Both the position numbers and the translations under genes were made by a program. The notes below the pieces were generated by a model that searched no databases, was not told the DNA's origin, and saw only the letters and a list, made by a program, of their open reading frames with translations. From contig NZ_CP046175.1 of assembly GCF_009708215.1 (NCBI RefSeq), positions 1,550,001-1,614,000 of the forward strand: a stretch of 64,000 nucleotides of DNA, written 5' to 3'. Origin of the DNA: Occultella kanbiaonis. GTDB lineage: Bacteria; Actinomycetota; Actinomycetes; Actinomycetales; Beutenbergiaceae. Shown piece after piece: positions 8,901-18,388 of the stretch; position 1 is the first letter of the stretch; each line of letters begins with the position of its first letter.

Positions 8901-8975
8901 GGTCACCGCCGGCGCACCGGTCGCCACCCGAAAACTCCTCGACCATCCACGCCCGCCGCGCCTAACGTGCCACCC

Positions 8976-9401
8976 ATGGGACTGCGCATCGGTGCACTTG
9001 TCGTCGACTGTCACGACCCCGGCCCGCTGGCGCGGTTCTGGGCCGAGGCCCTCGACTGGGTGATCAGCCAGGACACCGACCCCGAGTGGGTCGTCGAGCC
9101 GCCGGAGGGGAGTCGGGAGGACTGCGTGGTCGCTGATCTGCTGTTCATCAAGGTCCCCGAACCCAAGGCGAGCAAGAACCGGCTGCACCTGGACCTGCGA
9201 CCCGGCGACCGTGACGCCGAGGTAGCCCGGCTGGAGGGGCTGGGCGCGAGGAGGGTGGACGTCGGCCAGGGCGAGGACCGGCCCTGGGTCGTGATGGCCG
9301 ACCCGGAGGGGAACGAGTTCTGCGTCCAGGACGCCCACTCCCCGCAGGTGCGCGCCGCCTGGCTGCGGCGGTACGAGGCCTACCAGCCGGCTGGCACCTG
9401 A
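8976..9401 (+). CDS. VOC family (glyoxalase-like) protein
   Basis: A 141-residue single-domain protein of the vicinal-oxygen-chelate superfamily. It opens with GALVVDCHDPGPLARFWAEAL and closes with VVMADPEGNEFCVQD, both standard for the glyoxalase/dioxygenase fold. KNRLHLDLRPGDRD contributes a metal-ligand-type histidine. A GTG at 8967 is an alternative start, but the ATG at 8976 gives the usual MGLRIGALVVD beginning. Members of this branch are mostly of unknown substrate; some are antibiotic-binding or lactoylglutathione-lyase-like. Confidence 0.75.
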   Translation: MGLRIGALVVDCHDPGPLARFWAEALDWVISQDTDPEWVVEPPEGSREDCVVADLLFIKVPEPKASKNRLHLDLRPGDRDAEVARLEGLGARRVDVGQGEDRPWVVMADPEGNEFCVQDAHSPQVRAAWLRRYEAYQPAGT

Positions 9402-9463
9402 ACCAGACCGGTCGGCGACAGTGCTGAATCGGCAGCCACTTCCGCTCTGTCACGGCGGTCAGC

Positions 9464-10078
9464 TCAGCCGCGGGCGATCACGTCGAAGCGGTGCCAGTGC
9501 TTCGGGCCGGCTCCGGACGGCCCGTCGTACTCGACCTCGGTGAGTTCGACCAGCTCGAGCCCGTCGAACAGGGCCTGCGCTCCGGGCCGGTCGTGGAATG
9601 TCATGTTCGCGATCCCGGTCTCGGGATGGGCCCACGAGTCGTTGACCCCGAACAGGTTGACGGCCAGCACGCCGCCCTCCGCCAGGGCGGCCCTGATCCG
9701 CCGCCACATCCCCCCGAACGCATGCTCCGGGACGAACGGGATGCTGGCGCTGGCCAGGATCAGGTCCGCCGTCGGGATCGGGGCGTCAGCCAGATCCGCC
9801 ACCACGGTGGTGAGCCGGGGACCGGGCTCGCGCCCGAGCGCGGCCGTGGCGTTCCGGTGGACCAGGGGCATCGCCTCCGGGGTCCGGTCGATGGCCGTGA
9901 CCTGCCACCCGTTGCCGATCAGCCAGGCGGTCTCGGCGCCGTCGCCGCAGCCCAGGTCCACCGCACGCCCCGGTGTGGACCGTGCCTCGGCGCCGTGACG
10001 CACCAGGTCGCGTGCCGTGCGACCCTGTCCGCGCTCGTAGTAGGCGGTCCAGTCCGTGGTGGCGGCGTCGCGCGTCAT
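9464..10078 (-). CDS. Class I SAM-dependent methyltransferase
   Basis: A 204-residue cytoplasmic methyltransferase. Motif I AVDLGCGDGAET binds S-adenosylmethionine, WQVTAIDRTPEA supplies the acidic residue after strand beta2, and DLILASASIPFVP is motif IV. The fold resembles small tellurite-resistance/TehB-like methyltransferases, but the substrate is unknown. The ATG at 10078 gives MTRDAATTDWTAYYERGQG and is preferred over an in-frame GTG-type extension. It begins 10 bases after the stop of the MFS exporter upstream, so the two are probably cotranscribed. Confidence 0.75.
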   Translation of the reverse strand: MTRDAATTDWTAYYERGQGRTARDLVRHGAEARSTPGRAVDLGCGDGAETAWLIGNGWQVTAIDRTPEAMPLVHRNATAALGREPGPRLTTVVADLADAPIPTADLILASASIPFVPEHAFGGMWRRIRAALAEGGVLAVNLFGVNDSWAHPETGIANMTFHDRPGAQALFDGLELVELTEVEYDGPSGAGPKHWHRFDVIARG

Positions 10079-10088
10079 GGCGTCGAGG

Positions 10089-11381
10089 CTACGCCGTCGG
10101 GTTCGCACCGTCGTAGGCGAGGAACCGGCGCTGCGTCACGGCCAGCGCCGCCACGACGAGCAGGCACAGGCACCCGCCGATGACGGCGGCGGCGCCCTCG
10201 CCGAACCAGGACGCCTGCGCGCCGACCACGACGTCGCCCAGGCGTGGCCCGCCGGCCACGACCACCACGAACACGCCCTGCAACCGGCCGCGCATCGCGT
10301 CCGGCGTGGCGGCCTGCAGGATCGTCTGCCGGAAGATCGAGGAGACCGAGTCCGCCGCGCCCGCCACCGCGAGCACCACGATCGCCGCGACCAGAGCCCA
10401 CACCACCACGGTGTCCGGATCGGTCTCACCGGCCAGCAGCAACACCACCCCGAACCCGATGACGGCGACGGCGAACGCCGAGATCGCACCGACGATCACC
10501 TTGCCCTGGGCACGCACGGAGGACAGGCCGCCGGACAGGGCGCTCGCCAGCACGGCGCCGACCGCGATCGCGGCGGTCAGGGCGCCGGTGGTCGCCTCGC
10601 CGCCGCCGATCCACAACACCCCGACGGCGGGGAACAGCACCCGGGGCATGGCCAGCACCATGGCGCTCAGGTCGAGCAGGAACGTCATGCGCAGGTTGGG
10701 TCGGGTGCCGAGGTAGCGCAGACCGTCCAGCACCGACGACAGACCGACGCCCCTGCGCCCGACGGGCGCTGCGCCGTCGGGCGTCTCCGGTGGTAGGTCG
10801 GGCAGGCGCCAGAGCGCGTACAGCGACGCCACGAACAGGACCATGTCCAGGGTGTAGGCGACCTCGTAACCGTGCCACGCGACGAGTGCGGCGCCGAGGA
10901 GCGGGCCGCCGGTCAGGGCGACGTTCCAGGCCAGGGTCTGGAGCGCGTTCGCCGCCGCGAGCTGCGTGGGCGGCACGAGCCGCGGGATGATCGCGGACCG
11001 GGCCGGGTTGTTCACGGCGCTCGCCGCGGACTGCATCGCCACCAGCGCGTACAGCACCCCGACGCTGTCCACGCCGGCCCAGGCCTGCGCGGCCAGCAGG
11101 GCCGTCACCACCAACAGTGCCGTGGAGGCGAGCAGCGCCACCTTGCGGCGGTCGAAGTGGTCCACGAGCGCCCCGCCGTACAGGCCGAGCACCACGAGCG
11201 GCACGAGCGCGCAGATGCCGAGGATGCCGACGGCGAGGGTGGATCCGGTCAGGGAGTACACCTCGAGTCCGACGGCGACCGCGGTGAGCTGGGTGCCGAG
11301 GTTGGAGATGCCCAGCCCCCACCACAGCCGCCGGAACGCCGGGACCCGCAGCGGGGCGGTGTCGGCGAGCAGGCGGGGCAC
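10089..11381 (-). CDS. MFS transporter, EntS-like
   Basis: A 430-residue major facilitator protein with about twelve membrane spans. The LRVPAFRRLWWGLGISNLG start and the YGGALVDHFDRRKV loop are typical of the MFS_3 group that includes the enterobactin exporter EntS and many exporters of unknown substrate. AANALQTLAWNVALTGGPLLG and QAATPDAMRGRLQGV are other conserved stretches of this branch. It begins with GTG and is followed after 10 bases by a methyltransferase gene. Export of a small molecule or drug is likely; no siderophore genes are nearby. Confidence 0.75.
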   Translation of the reverse strand: MPRLLADTAPLRVPAFRRLWWGLGISNLGTQLTAVAVGLEVYSLTGSTLAVGILGICALVPLVVLGLYGGALVDHFDRRKVALLASTALLVVTALLAAQAWAGVDSVGVLYALVAMQSAASAVNNPARSAIIPRLVPPTQLAAANALQTLAWNVALTGGPLLGAALVAWHGYEVAYTLDMVLFVASLYALWRLPDLPPETPDGAAPVGRRGVGLSSVLDGLRYLGTRPNLRMTFLLDLSAMVLAMPRVLFPAVGVLWIGGGEATTGALTAAIAVGAVLASALSGGLSSVRAQGKVIVGAISAFAVAVIGFGVVLLLAGETDPDTVVVWALVAAIVVLAVAGAADSVSSIFRQTILQAATPDAMRGRLQGVFVVVVAGGPRLGDVVVGAQASWFGEGAAAVIGGCLCLLVVAALAVTQRRFLAYDGANPTA

Positions 11382-11467
11382 GAGCGGTCAGCCTACGCCG
11401 GGACCCGACGCGATGCGTCTCGCGTTCACGGTGGCGGTCGTGCAGCCACGGCGAGGTGCTGGAGGGC

Positions 11468-12307
11468 TCAGGAGAGATGCCCCACGACACGCTGGACGAA
11501 CAGGTCCGGGTCGTCGAGCCACGGGAAGTGACCGGCGCGTCGTTGCACGACCAACTCGGCGTCGGGGAACGCCGTGGCGATGTCGGCGGCGCGGCGTGGC
11601 GGCAGGGCGACGTCGTACTCACCGGCCAGGACCAGCGTGGGGAACGGCGCCGCCGCGAGGTCGGACCGGAGCGTGACCGGGTCGATCGCACCGGCGCCGT
11701 AGTAGATCGCGGCAGCCTCATCATTGCGCTGCCGGCCGGCGAGCGCCGCATGCGCCTGGGTGACGTGGTCCCAGCGGCCGTAGGTGAACGGAGTGATCGC
11801 CGACCAGTCGGCGGCCGTGGGCTCACCGGACCAGATCCTCTCGAAGGCCGCCCACGCCGCGGGGAACCAGGGCTCCGCTCGACGCAGTTCGGCCAGTTCG
11901 CGCCGGTCGGCGTCGCTGACGTCGACGGCGAGCGCACGCGGGCTGGGGTTGACCAGGACGAGGTGTCCGACCCGCTCCGGATACCGGGCGGCGTACAACA
12001 GGGCCAGGCTCGCACCGGCCGAGTGTGCGAGCAGGTCGATCCGGTCCAGCGCCAGATCCACGCGCAGTGCCTCGACGTCCGCGACCTGCCGGTCGCACCG
12101 GTACGTGGCGCCCTGGCGCGGCACCTCGGAGTCTCCAGTGCCGCGCAGGTCCAACAGCACCAGCGCGCGATGGCCGGACAGCCCGCCCAGGTCGCCGAGG
12201 TAGGCCGAGGCCTGCATCGGGCCACCGGGCAGGCAGATCAGCGGTTCGCCCGCACCGGCGCGATGGTAGGCGAGCCGGGTTCCGTCGTGGCCGTCGAAGG
12301 TCTGCAT
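11468..12307 (-). CDS. Alpha/beta hydrolase (proline-iminopeptidase-like)
   Basis: A 279-residue alpha/beta-hydrolase. The nucleophile elbow is AHSAGAS, the oxyanion region PGGPMQASAYL follows the first strands, the acid is in LAGEYDVALPP, and the catalytic histidine is in RAGHFPWLDDP. The DLRGTGDSEVP segment and cap-domain size resemble proline iminopeptidase/haloalkane-type enzymes, but the substrate is unknown. The reading frame stays open far upstream by chance; the ATG at 12307 (MQTFDGHDGTRLAYH) is the natural start. The downstream MFS gene begins 86 bases later in the same direction. Confidence 0.75.
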   Translation of the reverse strand: MQTFDGHDGTRLAYHRAGAGEPLICLPGGPMQASAYLGDLGGLSGHRALVLLDLRGTGDSEVPRQGATYRCDRQVADVEALRVDLALDRIDLLAHSAGASLALLYAARYPERVGHLVLVNPSPRALAVDVSDADRRELAELRRAEPWFPAAWAAFERIWSGEPTAADWSAITPFTYGRWDHVTQAHAALAGRQRNDEAAAIYYGAGAIDPVTLRSDLAAAPFPTLVLAGEYDVALPPRRAADIATAFPDAELVVQRRAGHFPWLDDPDLFVQRVVGHLS

Positions 12308-12351
12308 GTCCGCAGCGTAGGTCGCGCGGGCCGGGCCGCCGAGTCCCTGCG

Positions 12352-12726
12352 TCACCAGAAGTTGAGGACGAATCTCCCGACGGCACCGAAGTCGTAGGTG
12401 ACGACCCGCGGCACTCGGCTGCCGCCGTCGTCGTAGGTCATGTCGCCGCCGCCGCTGACCTTCTCGCCGCGTTGCAGGGCGAGGCTGATCTGGTCGTCGA
12501 TCCAGTCCCTCGCAGCGGCGACGCCCGGAGGGCCGGCGAGCCGGTTCATCGGCAGCTCCGGGCCGCCGAACTGAGGCGCCGTGAGCCAGAACCACTCCAG
12601 TCGGCCCGCGGCCACGGCGGCGTCGACCTGGTCCTCGGTGGTGACGTCGGCGAAGGTGACCCCATCGCGACGCAGGTCCAGGCTGGGTGCTGCCGCTGCC
12701 TTCTTCTTGCCGAATCCGAAGATCAT
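12352..12726 (-). CDS. Conserved hypothetical protein
   Basis: A 124-residue soluble protein starting MIFGFGKKKAAAAPSLDLR, with a good GGGAG ribosome site 7 bases before the ATG at 12726. I do not recognise a named domain. The protein has an acidic middle and an aromatic-rich C-terminus (VVTYDFGAVGRFVLNFW). It lies 44 bases upstream of the hydrolase start in the same direction and may be cotranscribed. No catalytic motif is visible. Confidence 0.6.
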   Translation of the reverse strand: MIFGFGKKKAAAAPSLDLRRDGVTFADVTTEDQVDAAVAAGRLEWFWLTAPQFGGPELPMNRLAGPPGVAAARDWIDDQISLALQRGEKVSGGGDMTYDDGGSRVPRVVTYDFGAVGRFVLNFW

Positions 12727-12922
12727 GCTGAGTCTCCCGTGTCGGGCAGGTTGCGTTCGCCGCCAAGCATGCCATCGGCGAGGGCCGTCGGCCTGCCCTG
12801 GATCCGGGTCCGGGCGTCCACACCCGGCTCGGGTTGCACAGTCGTCCACAGGGCTCGGGCCGCGCATCGGCAGGCGCCCGATCGACTTCTACGGTGCGGG
12901 GAGAGCGAGCCGAGGAGGCGAC

Positions 12923-13420
12923 ATGTGCCTGAAGTGCCAAGGGATGACGGACGCAGAGATCCGGGCGCACTGGGTGGGACTGATCAAGGAGCACGGGTGG
13001 GCCATCTGCACCGTCGGAGCCGGCCCGGCGAGCCCGCCGATGGCGTACACGATCGGGTTGACCCGCTACCACGGGCACCCGGAACTCGTGCTCAGCGGAC
13101 TCGCCGTCCGCGACGCCACCCAGCTCCTGAACGATCTCGGCGCCGAGATCCGGGACGGGCGCAGGCTCGCGGCCGGTGAGGTCATCGGTGCGGGCCGGCC
13201 GCATCCCTACCGGTTGATCGAGGTCTGGAGACCTCGCCGCCTGATCTGGGCGCAGGAGATCTACGGGGGTCCGGACCGGCGGGTGGTTCCCGCGCTGCAA
13301 CTCGTCTGGGCCGACCATGACGGTCGGTGGCCCTGGCTTCGCCCGGGCCGGGACCGGTACCAGCAACTGCTCGGGCCGGCTCCAGCGGACTCCGGCGAGG
13401 GCTCGGTGGACATCGCGTAA
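12923..13420 (+). CDS. DUF4262 domain protein
   Basis: A 165-residue protein beginning MCLKCQGM, with a perfect GGAGG site just upstream. [32 protein letters not shown] and the PYRLIEVW region are characteristic of DUF4262 proteins, which are widespread in actinobacteria and have no established function. It ends 11 bases before prfB in the same direction. A CxxC at the N-terminus (C2, C5) could bind metal, which is speculative. Confidence 0.7.
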   Translation: MCLKCQGMTDAEIRAHWVGLIKEHGWAICTVGAGPASPPMAYTIGLTRYHGHPELVLSGLAVRDATQLLNDLGAEIRDGRRLAAGEVIGAGRPHPYRLIEVWRPRRLIWAQEIYGGPDRRVVPALQLVWADHDGRWPWLRPGRDRYQQLLGPAPADSGEGSVDIA

Positions 13421-13431
13421 CCTTGCGGATT

Positions 13432-14541
13432 GTGGCTACCGACTTCCCGACGGAGATCCAGGGTCTGACCAAGATCCTCGACTCGATCAAGGCTGTGTCC
13501 GATCCCGAGGGACTGCGGGCGCGGATCGCGCAACTTTCGGAGGAGGCCGCAGCACCGGATCTGTGGGACGACCCGGACGCCGCCCAGCAGGTGACGAGCC
13601 AGTTGTCCCACGCCCAGACCGAGCTGGAGCGTCTCGACAAGCTGGGGGAGCGCATCGAGGACCTCGGTGCCCTCGTCGAGCTCGCCGAGGAGGAGGACGA
13701 CGCCGACACCCTCGCCGAGGCCGAAGCGGAGCTGACGAAGATCCACGACGCGCTCAGCGACCTGGAGATCCGCACGCTGCTCTCCGGCGAGTATGACCAG
13801 CGTGAGGCCGTGATCACCGTCCGCGCCGGTGCCGGTGGCGTGGACGCCGCCGACTTCGCCGAGATGCTGATGCGGATGTACCTGCGCTGGGCCGAGCAGA
13901 AGGGCTACCCGGCGGCCGTGCTCGACACCTCCTACGCGGAGGAGGCGGGCCTGAAGTCCGCCACGTTCGAGATCAAGGCGCCGTACGCGTTCGGCACGCT
14001 GTCCGTCGAGGCGGGCACCCACCGGCTCGTCCGGATCTCACCCTTCGACAACCAGGGCCGCCGGCAGACGTCCTTCGCCGCCGTCGAGGTGATCCCGCTC
14101 ATCGAGCAGACCGACCACGTCGAGATCCCCGAGAGCGAGATCAAGGTGGACGTGTTCCGCTCCTCGGGCCCCGGTGGTCAGAGCGTGAACACGACCGACT
14201 CGGCCGTGCGGATGACCCACATCCCCACCGGCATCGTCGTGTCCATGCAGAACGAGAAGTCGCAGATCCAGAACCGCGCCGCCGCCCTGCGGGTGCTCCA
14301 GTCCCGGTTGCTGCTGCAGCGTCAGGCGGAGGAGAGCGCCGCGAAGAAGGCGCTCGCGGGCGACGTGAAGGCGTCCTGGGGCGACCAGATGCGCTCCTAC
14401 GTCCTCCAGCCCTACCAGATGGTCAAGGACCTGCGGACCGAGTACGAGTCCGGAAACCCCAGCGCGGTGTTCGACGGCGACATCGATGGGTTCATCAACG
14501 CCGGCATCCGGTGGCGCAAGCAGACCGAGCTCGAGGCCTGA
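13432..14541 (+). CDS. prfB: Peptide chain release factor 2
   Basis: Recognises UGA and UAA stop codons and triggers peptide release on the ribosome. The 369-residue protein has the RF2 codon-reading tripeptide SPF (203-205, in RISPFDNQ) and the catalytic GGQ loop (248-250, in [10 protein letters not shown]). The coding frame is continuous from a GTG at 13432, so there is none of the programmed +1 frameshift used by many other bacteria. It precedes ftsE, a gene order common in actinobacteria. The DUF4262 gene ends just upstream. Confidence 0.95.
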   Translation: MATDFPTEIQGLTKILDSIKAVSDPEGLRARIAQLSEEAAAPDLWDDPDAAQQVTSQLSHAQTELERLDKLGERIEDLGALVELAEEEDDADTLAEAEAELTKIHDALSDLEIRTLLSGEYDQREAVITVRAGAGGVDAADFAEMLMRMYLRWAEQKGYPAAVLDTSYAEEAGLKSATFEIKAPYAFGTLSVEAGTHRLVRISPFDNQGRRQTSFAAVEVIPLIEQTDHVEIPESEIKVDVFRSSGPGGQSVNTTDSAVRMTHIPTGIVVSMQNEKSQIQNRAAALRVLQSRLLLQRQAEESAAKKALAGDVKASWGDQMRSYVLQPYQMVKDLRTEYESGNPSAVFDGDIDGFINAGIRWRKQTELEA

Positions 14542-14776
14542 CCCCGCCGGACCGGCGCATCCCTTCGACCGTGCCCATCCCGGTCGGATCCACCCTACGA
14601 CCATCTCCGGTGGCAGCTGATCGAGGGTCGAAACAGGGGCGGACCGTGATCGGGACCACCACGATGCCTTCCGGCGGCCCCGGCGTGTCACGGCGGGAGG
14701 ACAAGGTCCGCTGTTTATGGTGCGAGTGGCCAGGATTTGCCCTTACCCTTCCCCGAGACTGGCCGATGGTCAATAC

Positions 14777-15466
14777 GTGATTCGGTTAGAGAAAGTTTCC
14801 AAGGTCTACGCGCGTGGGGCCCGCCCTGCCCTGGACCGGATTTCCATGGAGGTCGAGCGCGGCGAGTTCGTCTTCCTCGTCGGCGCTTCCGGATCCGGCA
14901 AATCGACCTTCCTGCGGCTCGTCCTGCGCGAGGAGCGGCCCACCTCCGGTGCCGTCTTCGTGGCTGGCCGGGACCTGTCCAGGATCTCCCAGTGGAAGGT
15001 GCCGCACCTGCGCCGCCAGATCGGCACCGTGTTCCAGGACTTCCGGCTGCTCAACAACAAGTCGGTGTTCGACAACGTCGCGATCGCCCTGCAGGTGATC
15101 GGCAAGCCGCGCCACCATGTGATGACCACCGTGCCCGAGACTCTCGAGATGGTCGGCCTCGGCGGCAAGGAGAAGCGGCTCCCGCACGAGCTCTCCGGTG
15201 GTGAGCAGCAGCGGGTGGCGATCGCCCGGGCGTTCGTGAACCGGCCCGCGATCCTGCTGGCCGACGAGCCGACCGGGAACCTCGACCCGACCACCTCCGT
15301 GGGGATCATGCGCCTGCTCGACCGCATCAACCGGACCGGCACCACCATCGTGATGGCCACCCACGACGACGAGATCGTCGACCAGATGCGCAAGCGGGTG
15401 GTCGAGCTCGTGGACGGGCAGATGGTCCGCGACCAGGCGCGCGGCGTCTACGGCGCGGAACGGTAG
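14777..15466 (+). CDS. ftsE: Cell-division ATP-binding protein FtsE
   Basis: ATPase of the FtsEX complex, which in dividing cells controls peptidoglycan hydrolases at the septum. The 229-residue protein has Walker [10 protein letters not shown] (37-45), Q-loop VFQDFRLL, signature LSGGEQQR (139-146), Walker B ILLADEP and switch histidine ATHDD. The GTG at 14777 starts [14 protein letters not shown], the standard FtsE beginning; earlier in-frame codons would add an unrelated tail. The 235-base gap after prfB has no gene and probably carries a promoter. ftsX follows after 9 bases. Confidence 0.95.
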   Translation: MIRLEKVSKVYARGARPALDRISMEVERGEFVFLVGASGSGKSTFLRLVLREERPTSGAVFVAGRDLSRISQWKVPHLRRQIGTVFQDFRLLNNKSVFDNVAIALQVIGKPRHHVMTTVPETLEMVGLGGKEKRLPHELSGGEQQRVAIARAFVNRPAILLADEPTGNLDPTTSVGIMRLLDRINRTGTTIVMATHDDEIVDQMRKRVVELVDGQMVRDQARGVYGAER

Positions 15467-15475
15467 GGCCGGCTG

Positions 15476-16390
15476 ATGCGCGTACGTTTCGTGCTCTCGC
15501 AGATCGGGAACGGTCTGCGACGCAACATGGCGATGGCCACCTCCGTGGTGCTCGTGACCTTCATCTCTCTGACCTTCGTGGGGGCCGCGATCCTGCTGCA
15601 GATGCAGGTCGCGAACATGAAGGACGACTGGTACGACAAGGTCGAGGTCTCGATCTTCCTGTGTCCGGGGGACTCCTTCGCGCCGACCTGCGCGGGCGGT
15701 GAGGTCACCGAGCAGCAGGTGGAGGAGATCCAGGGGGTTCTGGCTTCGGAGGCGCTCAGCGACTACGTCGAGGAGGTCTACGTCGAGACCCAGGAGGAGG
15801 CGTTCGTCGCGTTCCAGGACCAGTTCGGGGACCAGGACTGGGCCCAGCGGATCACCGTGGACCAGATGCAGATCTCGCTCCGCGTGAAACTGGTGGATCC
15901 CGAGCTGTACCAGGTGGTCGCCGACGAGGTGGCCGGGCGTGATGGCGTCGAGGAGGTCGTCGACCAGCGGAGCATCCTCGAGCCGCTGTTCCTGATCCTG
16001 AACCGCACCACCGTGATGGCGGCGGGACTGGCCGCCCTCATGATCGTCACGGCGATCCTGTTGATCACGACCACGATCCGGTTGTCCGCGATGAGCCGTC
16101 AACGGGAGACCTCCATCATGCGGCTGGTCGGCGCATCCAACCTGTTCATCCAGCTCCCGTTCATGCTGGAGGGCGCGATCGCGGCCCTGCTCGGTGCGCT
16201 GCTCGCCATCGGCGGCCTGTGGCTGGGGGTCCGGTACATCGTCGAGGACTGGCTGGCCGGCACCGTCCAGTGGGTCAACTTCGTCTCGACGTCAGACGTC
16301 TGGCTGATCGCCCCGATCCTGATCGGGATCGGGATTGCGCTCGCGGCCATCAGTTCACTCGTTACCCTGAGTCGATACACGAAGGTCTGA
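15476..16390 (+). CDS. ftsX: Cell-division permease-like protein FtsX
   Basis: Membrane partner of FtsE; transmits ATP-driven conformational change to a periplasmic or extracellular murein hydrolase. The 304-residue protein has one N-terminal membrane span (about 21-43), a large extracellular loop of about 125 residues, then three C-terminal spans with the conserved SAMSRQRETSIMRLVGAS coupling segment between the second and third. The extracellular loop carries two cysteines (LCPGD, PTCAGG), a common actinobacterial feature. The order ftsE-ftsX-M23 peptidase argues that all three act together. Confidence 0.95.
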   Translation: MRVRFVLSQIGNGLRRNMAMATSVVLVTFISLTFVGAAILLQMQVANMKDDWYDKVEVSIFLCPGDSFAPTCAGGEVTEQQVEEIQGVLASEALSDYVEEVYVETQEEAFVAFQDQFGDQDWAQRITVDQMQISLRVKLVDPELYQVVADEVAGRDGVEEVVDQRSILEPLFLILNRTTVMAAGLAALMIVTAILLITTTIRLSAMSRQRETSIMRLVGASNLFIQLPFMLEGAIAALLGALLAIGGLWLGVRYIVEDWLAGTVQWVNFVSTSDVWLIAPILIGIGIALAAISSLVTLSRYTKV

Positions 16391-16396
16391 GGTCCC

Positions 16397-17779
16397 ATGC
16401 TGAGCTCCGCCAGCCCCAACCACCGTGTGCGTCGCCCTGCCCGCTCCGCGTGGCGCGTCGCGATGTCCGCGGCACTGACGGTCCTCGTCGGCTTCGTGGT
16501 CATCACCGGCCCTGCGGCCGCCGACGAGATGGACGACCTGCAGGACCAGCAGGACCAGAACGCTGCCGAACGGGAACAGCTCGCCTCGGCCCTGGAGGGC
16601 ACCGACGCCGAGCTCGCGGCCACCTACCTCGCCCTCGCGGACACGAACTACCGGCTGCCGATCGCGGAGGCGGAACTGGTCACTGCGAACTCGGAACTGG
16701 CCGCCGCGGAACGGCACCGTGACTCGGTGCAGTCGCGCCTCGAGATCGCGGAGGGTCAACAGGCGGACCTGATCGCCGAGATCGCCGACGGCGAGGCGGA
16801 GATCCTCGAGACCGAGGGCGCCATGGGAGAGGTGGCTCGGTCCGCCTACCGTGGCAACGGGTCGGTCAGCGCGCTCGCGGTGGTCCTCGACGCGACCAGC
16901 ACCGAGGACTTCGCGAGCCAGTACTCGGTCATGAACTCGGCCCTGCGGACGCAGAACCAGACGCTCACCGACCTGGAGAACCTGACCGCGATCAACCGGA
17001 ACCGGCAGGTGCGTCTCGACGCCGTCCAGGTCCGCATCAGCGAGCTCAAGGTCGAGGCCGACGCCGCCGTCGCGGCCGCCGAGGTGGCCCGCCAGACCGC
17101 CGCCGACCTGGTCGCCGAGATCGCCCGGTTGAAGGCCGATCAGGAGGCCCAGGCGGCCTCGCTCGAGACCCTCAAGGCCGAGCAGGCGGACCGCCAGGCA
17201 GAACTCGAGGCCGAGAACCAGCAGATCGCCACCGAGATCAATGCCCTCGCCGCCGAGCAGGCGGCCGAACGGGCCCGCCAGCAGGCAGCCCTCGCCGCGC
17301 AGCAGAACAGCGGCAGCGGGGGAGGCGGCGGTGGCGGCGGCGGCGGTGGCGCGGCCGCACCCCCGCCGGGCTCGACCTTCATCCCGCCGATCTCCCGTTC
17401 GCTGCATGTCACCTCCTCGTACGGGTACCGCGTGTACCCGATCACCGGCGGCTGGTTCATGCACAACGGGGTCGACCTGCGATCGAGCTGTGGCGAGGCC
17501 CAGATGGCCTCAGCGAGCGGCCGGGTGATCGCTGTGCGTGGCGCCGCCGGCAACGGCACCCACGGCAACCAGGTGATGATCGACCACGGAGTCATCAACG
17601 GGAACTCCTGGGTCACCGTGTACAACCACATGTCCCGGTTCAACACCTACGTCGGCCAGCAGGTCGGTCAGGGTCAGGTGATCGGCTACACCGGCGCCAC
17701 CGGCAACGTCACCGGCTGCCACGTGCACTTCGAGATCTGGCGCAACGGATCCACCGTGGACCCGATGAACTACTTCTAA
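16397..17779 (+). CDS. Secreted M23 peptidase with coiled coil (EnvC/RipC-like FtsEX partner)
   Basis: A 460-residue secreted protein with a signal peptide ending near AAADEMDD, a long coiled-coil region (about residues 45-300) and a Gly-rich linker, then a C-terminal M23 (LytM) domain. The zinc-site residues are present: HNGVDL and HVHFE. The intact ligands suggest an active endopeptidase rather than a degenerate activator like E. coli EnvC. The coiled coil is the part that in FtsEX-partner hydrolases contacts FtsX. It is encoded 6 bases after ftsX, so an FtsEX-controlled septal hydrolase is the natural reading. Confidence 0.85.
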   Translation: MLSSASPNHRVRRPARSAWRVAMSAALTVLVGFVVITGPAAADEMDDLQDQQDQNAAEREQLASALEGTDAELAATYLALADTNYRLPIAEAELVTANSELAAAERHRDSVQSRLEIAEGQQADLIAEIADGEAEILETEGAMGEVARSAYRGNGSVSALAVVLDATSTEDFASQYSVMNSALRTQNQTLTDLENLTAINRNRQVRLDAVQVRISELKVEADAAVAAAEVARQTAADLVAEIARLKADQEAQAASLETLKAEQADRQAELEAENQQIATEINALAAEQAAERARQQAALAAQQNSGSGGGGGGGGGGGAAAPPPGSTFIPPISRSLHVTSSYGYRVYPITGGWFMHNGVDLRSSCGEAQMASASGRVIAVRGAAGNGTHGNQVMIDHGVINGNSWVTVYNHMSRFNTYVGQQVGQGQVIGYTGATGNVTGCHVHFEIWRNGSTVDPMNYF

Positions 17780-17862
17780 TCGCCTCGAAGTCTCGGCCCA
17801 CGGTGATCTACCCTGACGGTGTCCACCGGTGATCGGTGGCATCCGAAGGAGATCGCAACATC

Positions 17863-18378
17863 ATGAGTAACGCAGCCAAGGGCGCGAAGAAGAAGGCCTC
17901 GGCCGCGAACGACCCCAAGACCGCCAAGGTCGTGGTCGCAAGGAACAAGAAGGCCCGGCACGACTACCACATCGATGCCACCTACGAGGCGGGCATGTCC
18001 CTGACCGGCACCGAGGTGAAATCCCTGCGGTCCGGCCGGGCCTCCCTGGTGGACGGCTGGGTACACATCGACGGCGGCGAGGCGTGGCTCGAGGGCGTGC
18101 ACATCCCCGAGTACGTCGAGGGCACCTGGACGAACCACACCCCCCGCCGCAAGCGCAAGCTGCTGCTGCACCGCGCCGAGATCGAGAAGCTGTCCTCGAA
18201 GACGCGGGAGAAGGGGCACACGATCGTTCCGCTCGAGCTGTACTTCCTCGGCGGCCGCGCGAAGGTCGAGATCGCACTCGCCCGAGGCAAGCAGGAGTGG
18301 GACAAGCGCCAGACCCTTCGCGAGCAGCAGGACACGCGCGAGGCTCAGCGGGCCATGAGTCTGCGCCGGGCCCGCTGA
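17863..18378 (+). CDS. smpB: SsrA-binding protein SmpB
   Basis: Binds tmRNA and delivers it to stalled ribosomes for trans-translation. The 171-residue protein has the full family signature: [29 protein letters not shown], the KLLLHRAEI segment, the [22 protein letters not shown] strand region, and a basic C-terminal tail ([14 protein letters not shown]). A Lys/Ala-rich N-terminal extension of about 35 residues is usual in actinobacteria. The AAGGAG upstream is about 12 bases from the ATG, somewhat long. The partner RNA, ssrA, is about 6.3 kb downstream. Confidence 0.95.
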   Translation: MSNAAKGAKKKASAANDPKTAKVVVARNKKARHDYHIDATYEAGMSLTGTEVKSLRSGRASLVDGWVHIDGGEAWLEGVHIPEYVEGTWTNHTPRRKRKLLLHRAEIEKLSSKTREKGHTIVPLELYFLGGRAKVEIALARGKQEWDKRQTLREQQDTREAQRAMSLRRAR

Positions 18379-18388
18379 GCCCTGCCGG

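Noticed and set aside
12308-13366. Reverse-strand upstream extension of the alpha/beta hydrolase frame
   Set aside because: The added sequence has no domain, overlaps two other supported genes, and the hydrolase fold begins normally at the ATG at 12307.
13432-13540. Programmed frameshift in prfB
   Set aside because: The frame is continuous from the GTG start; there is no in-frame UGA and no shift signal.
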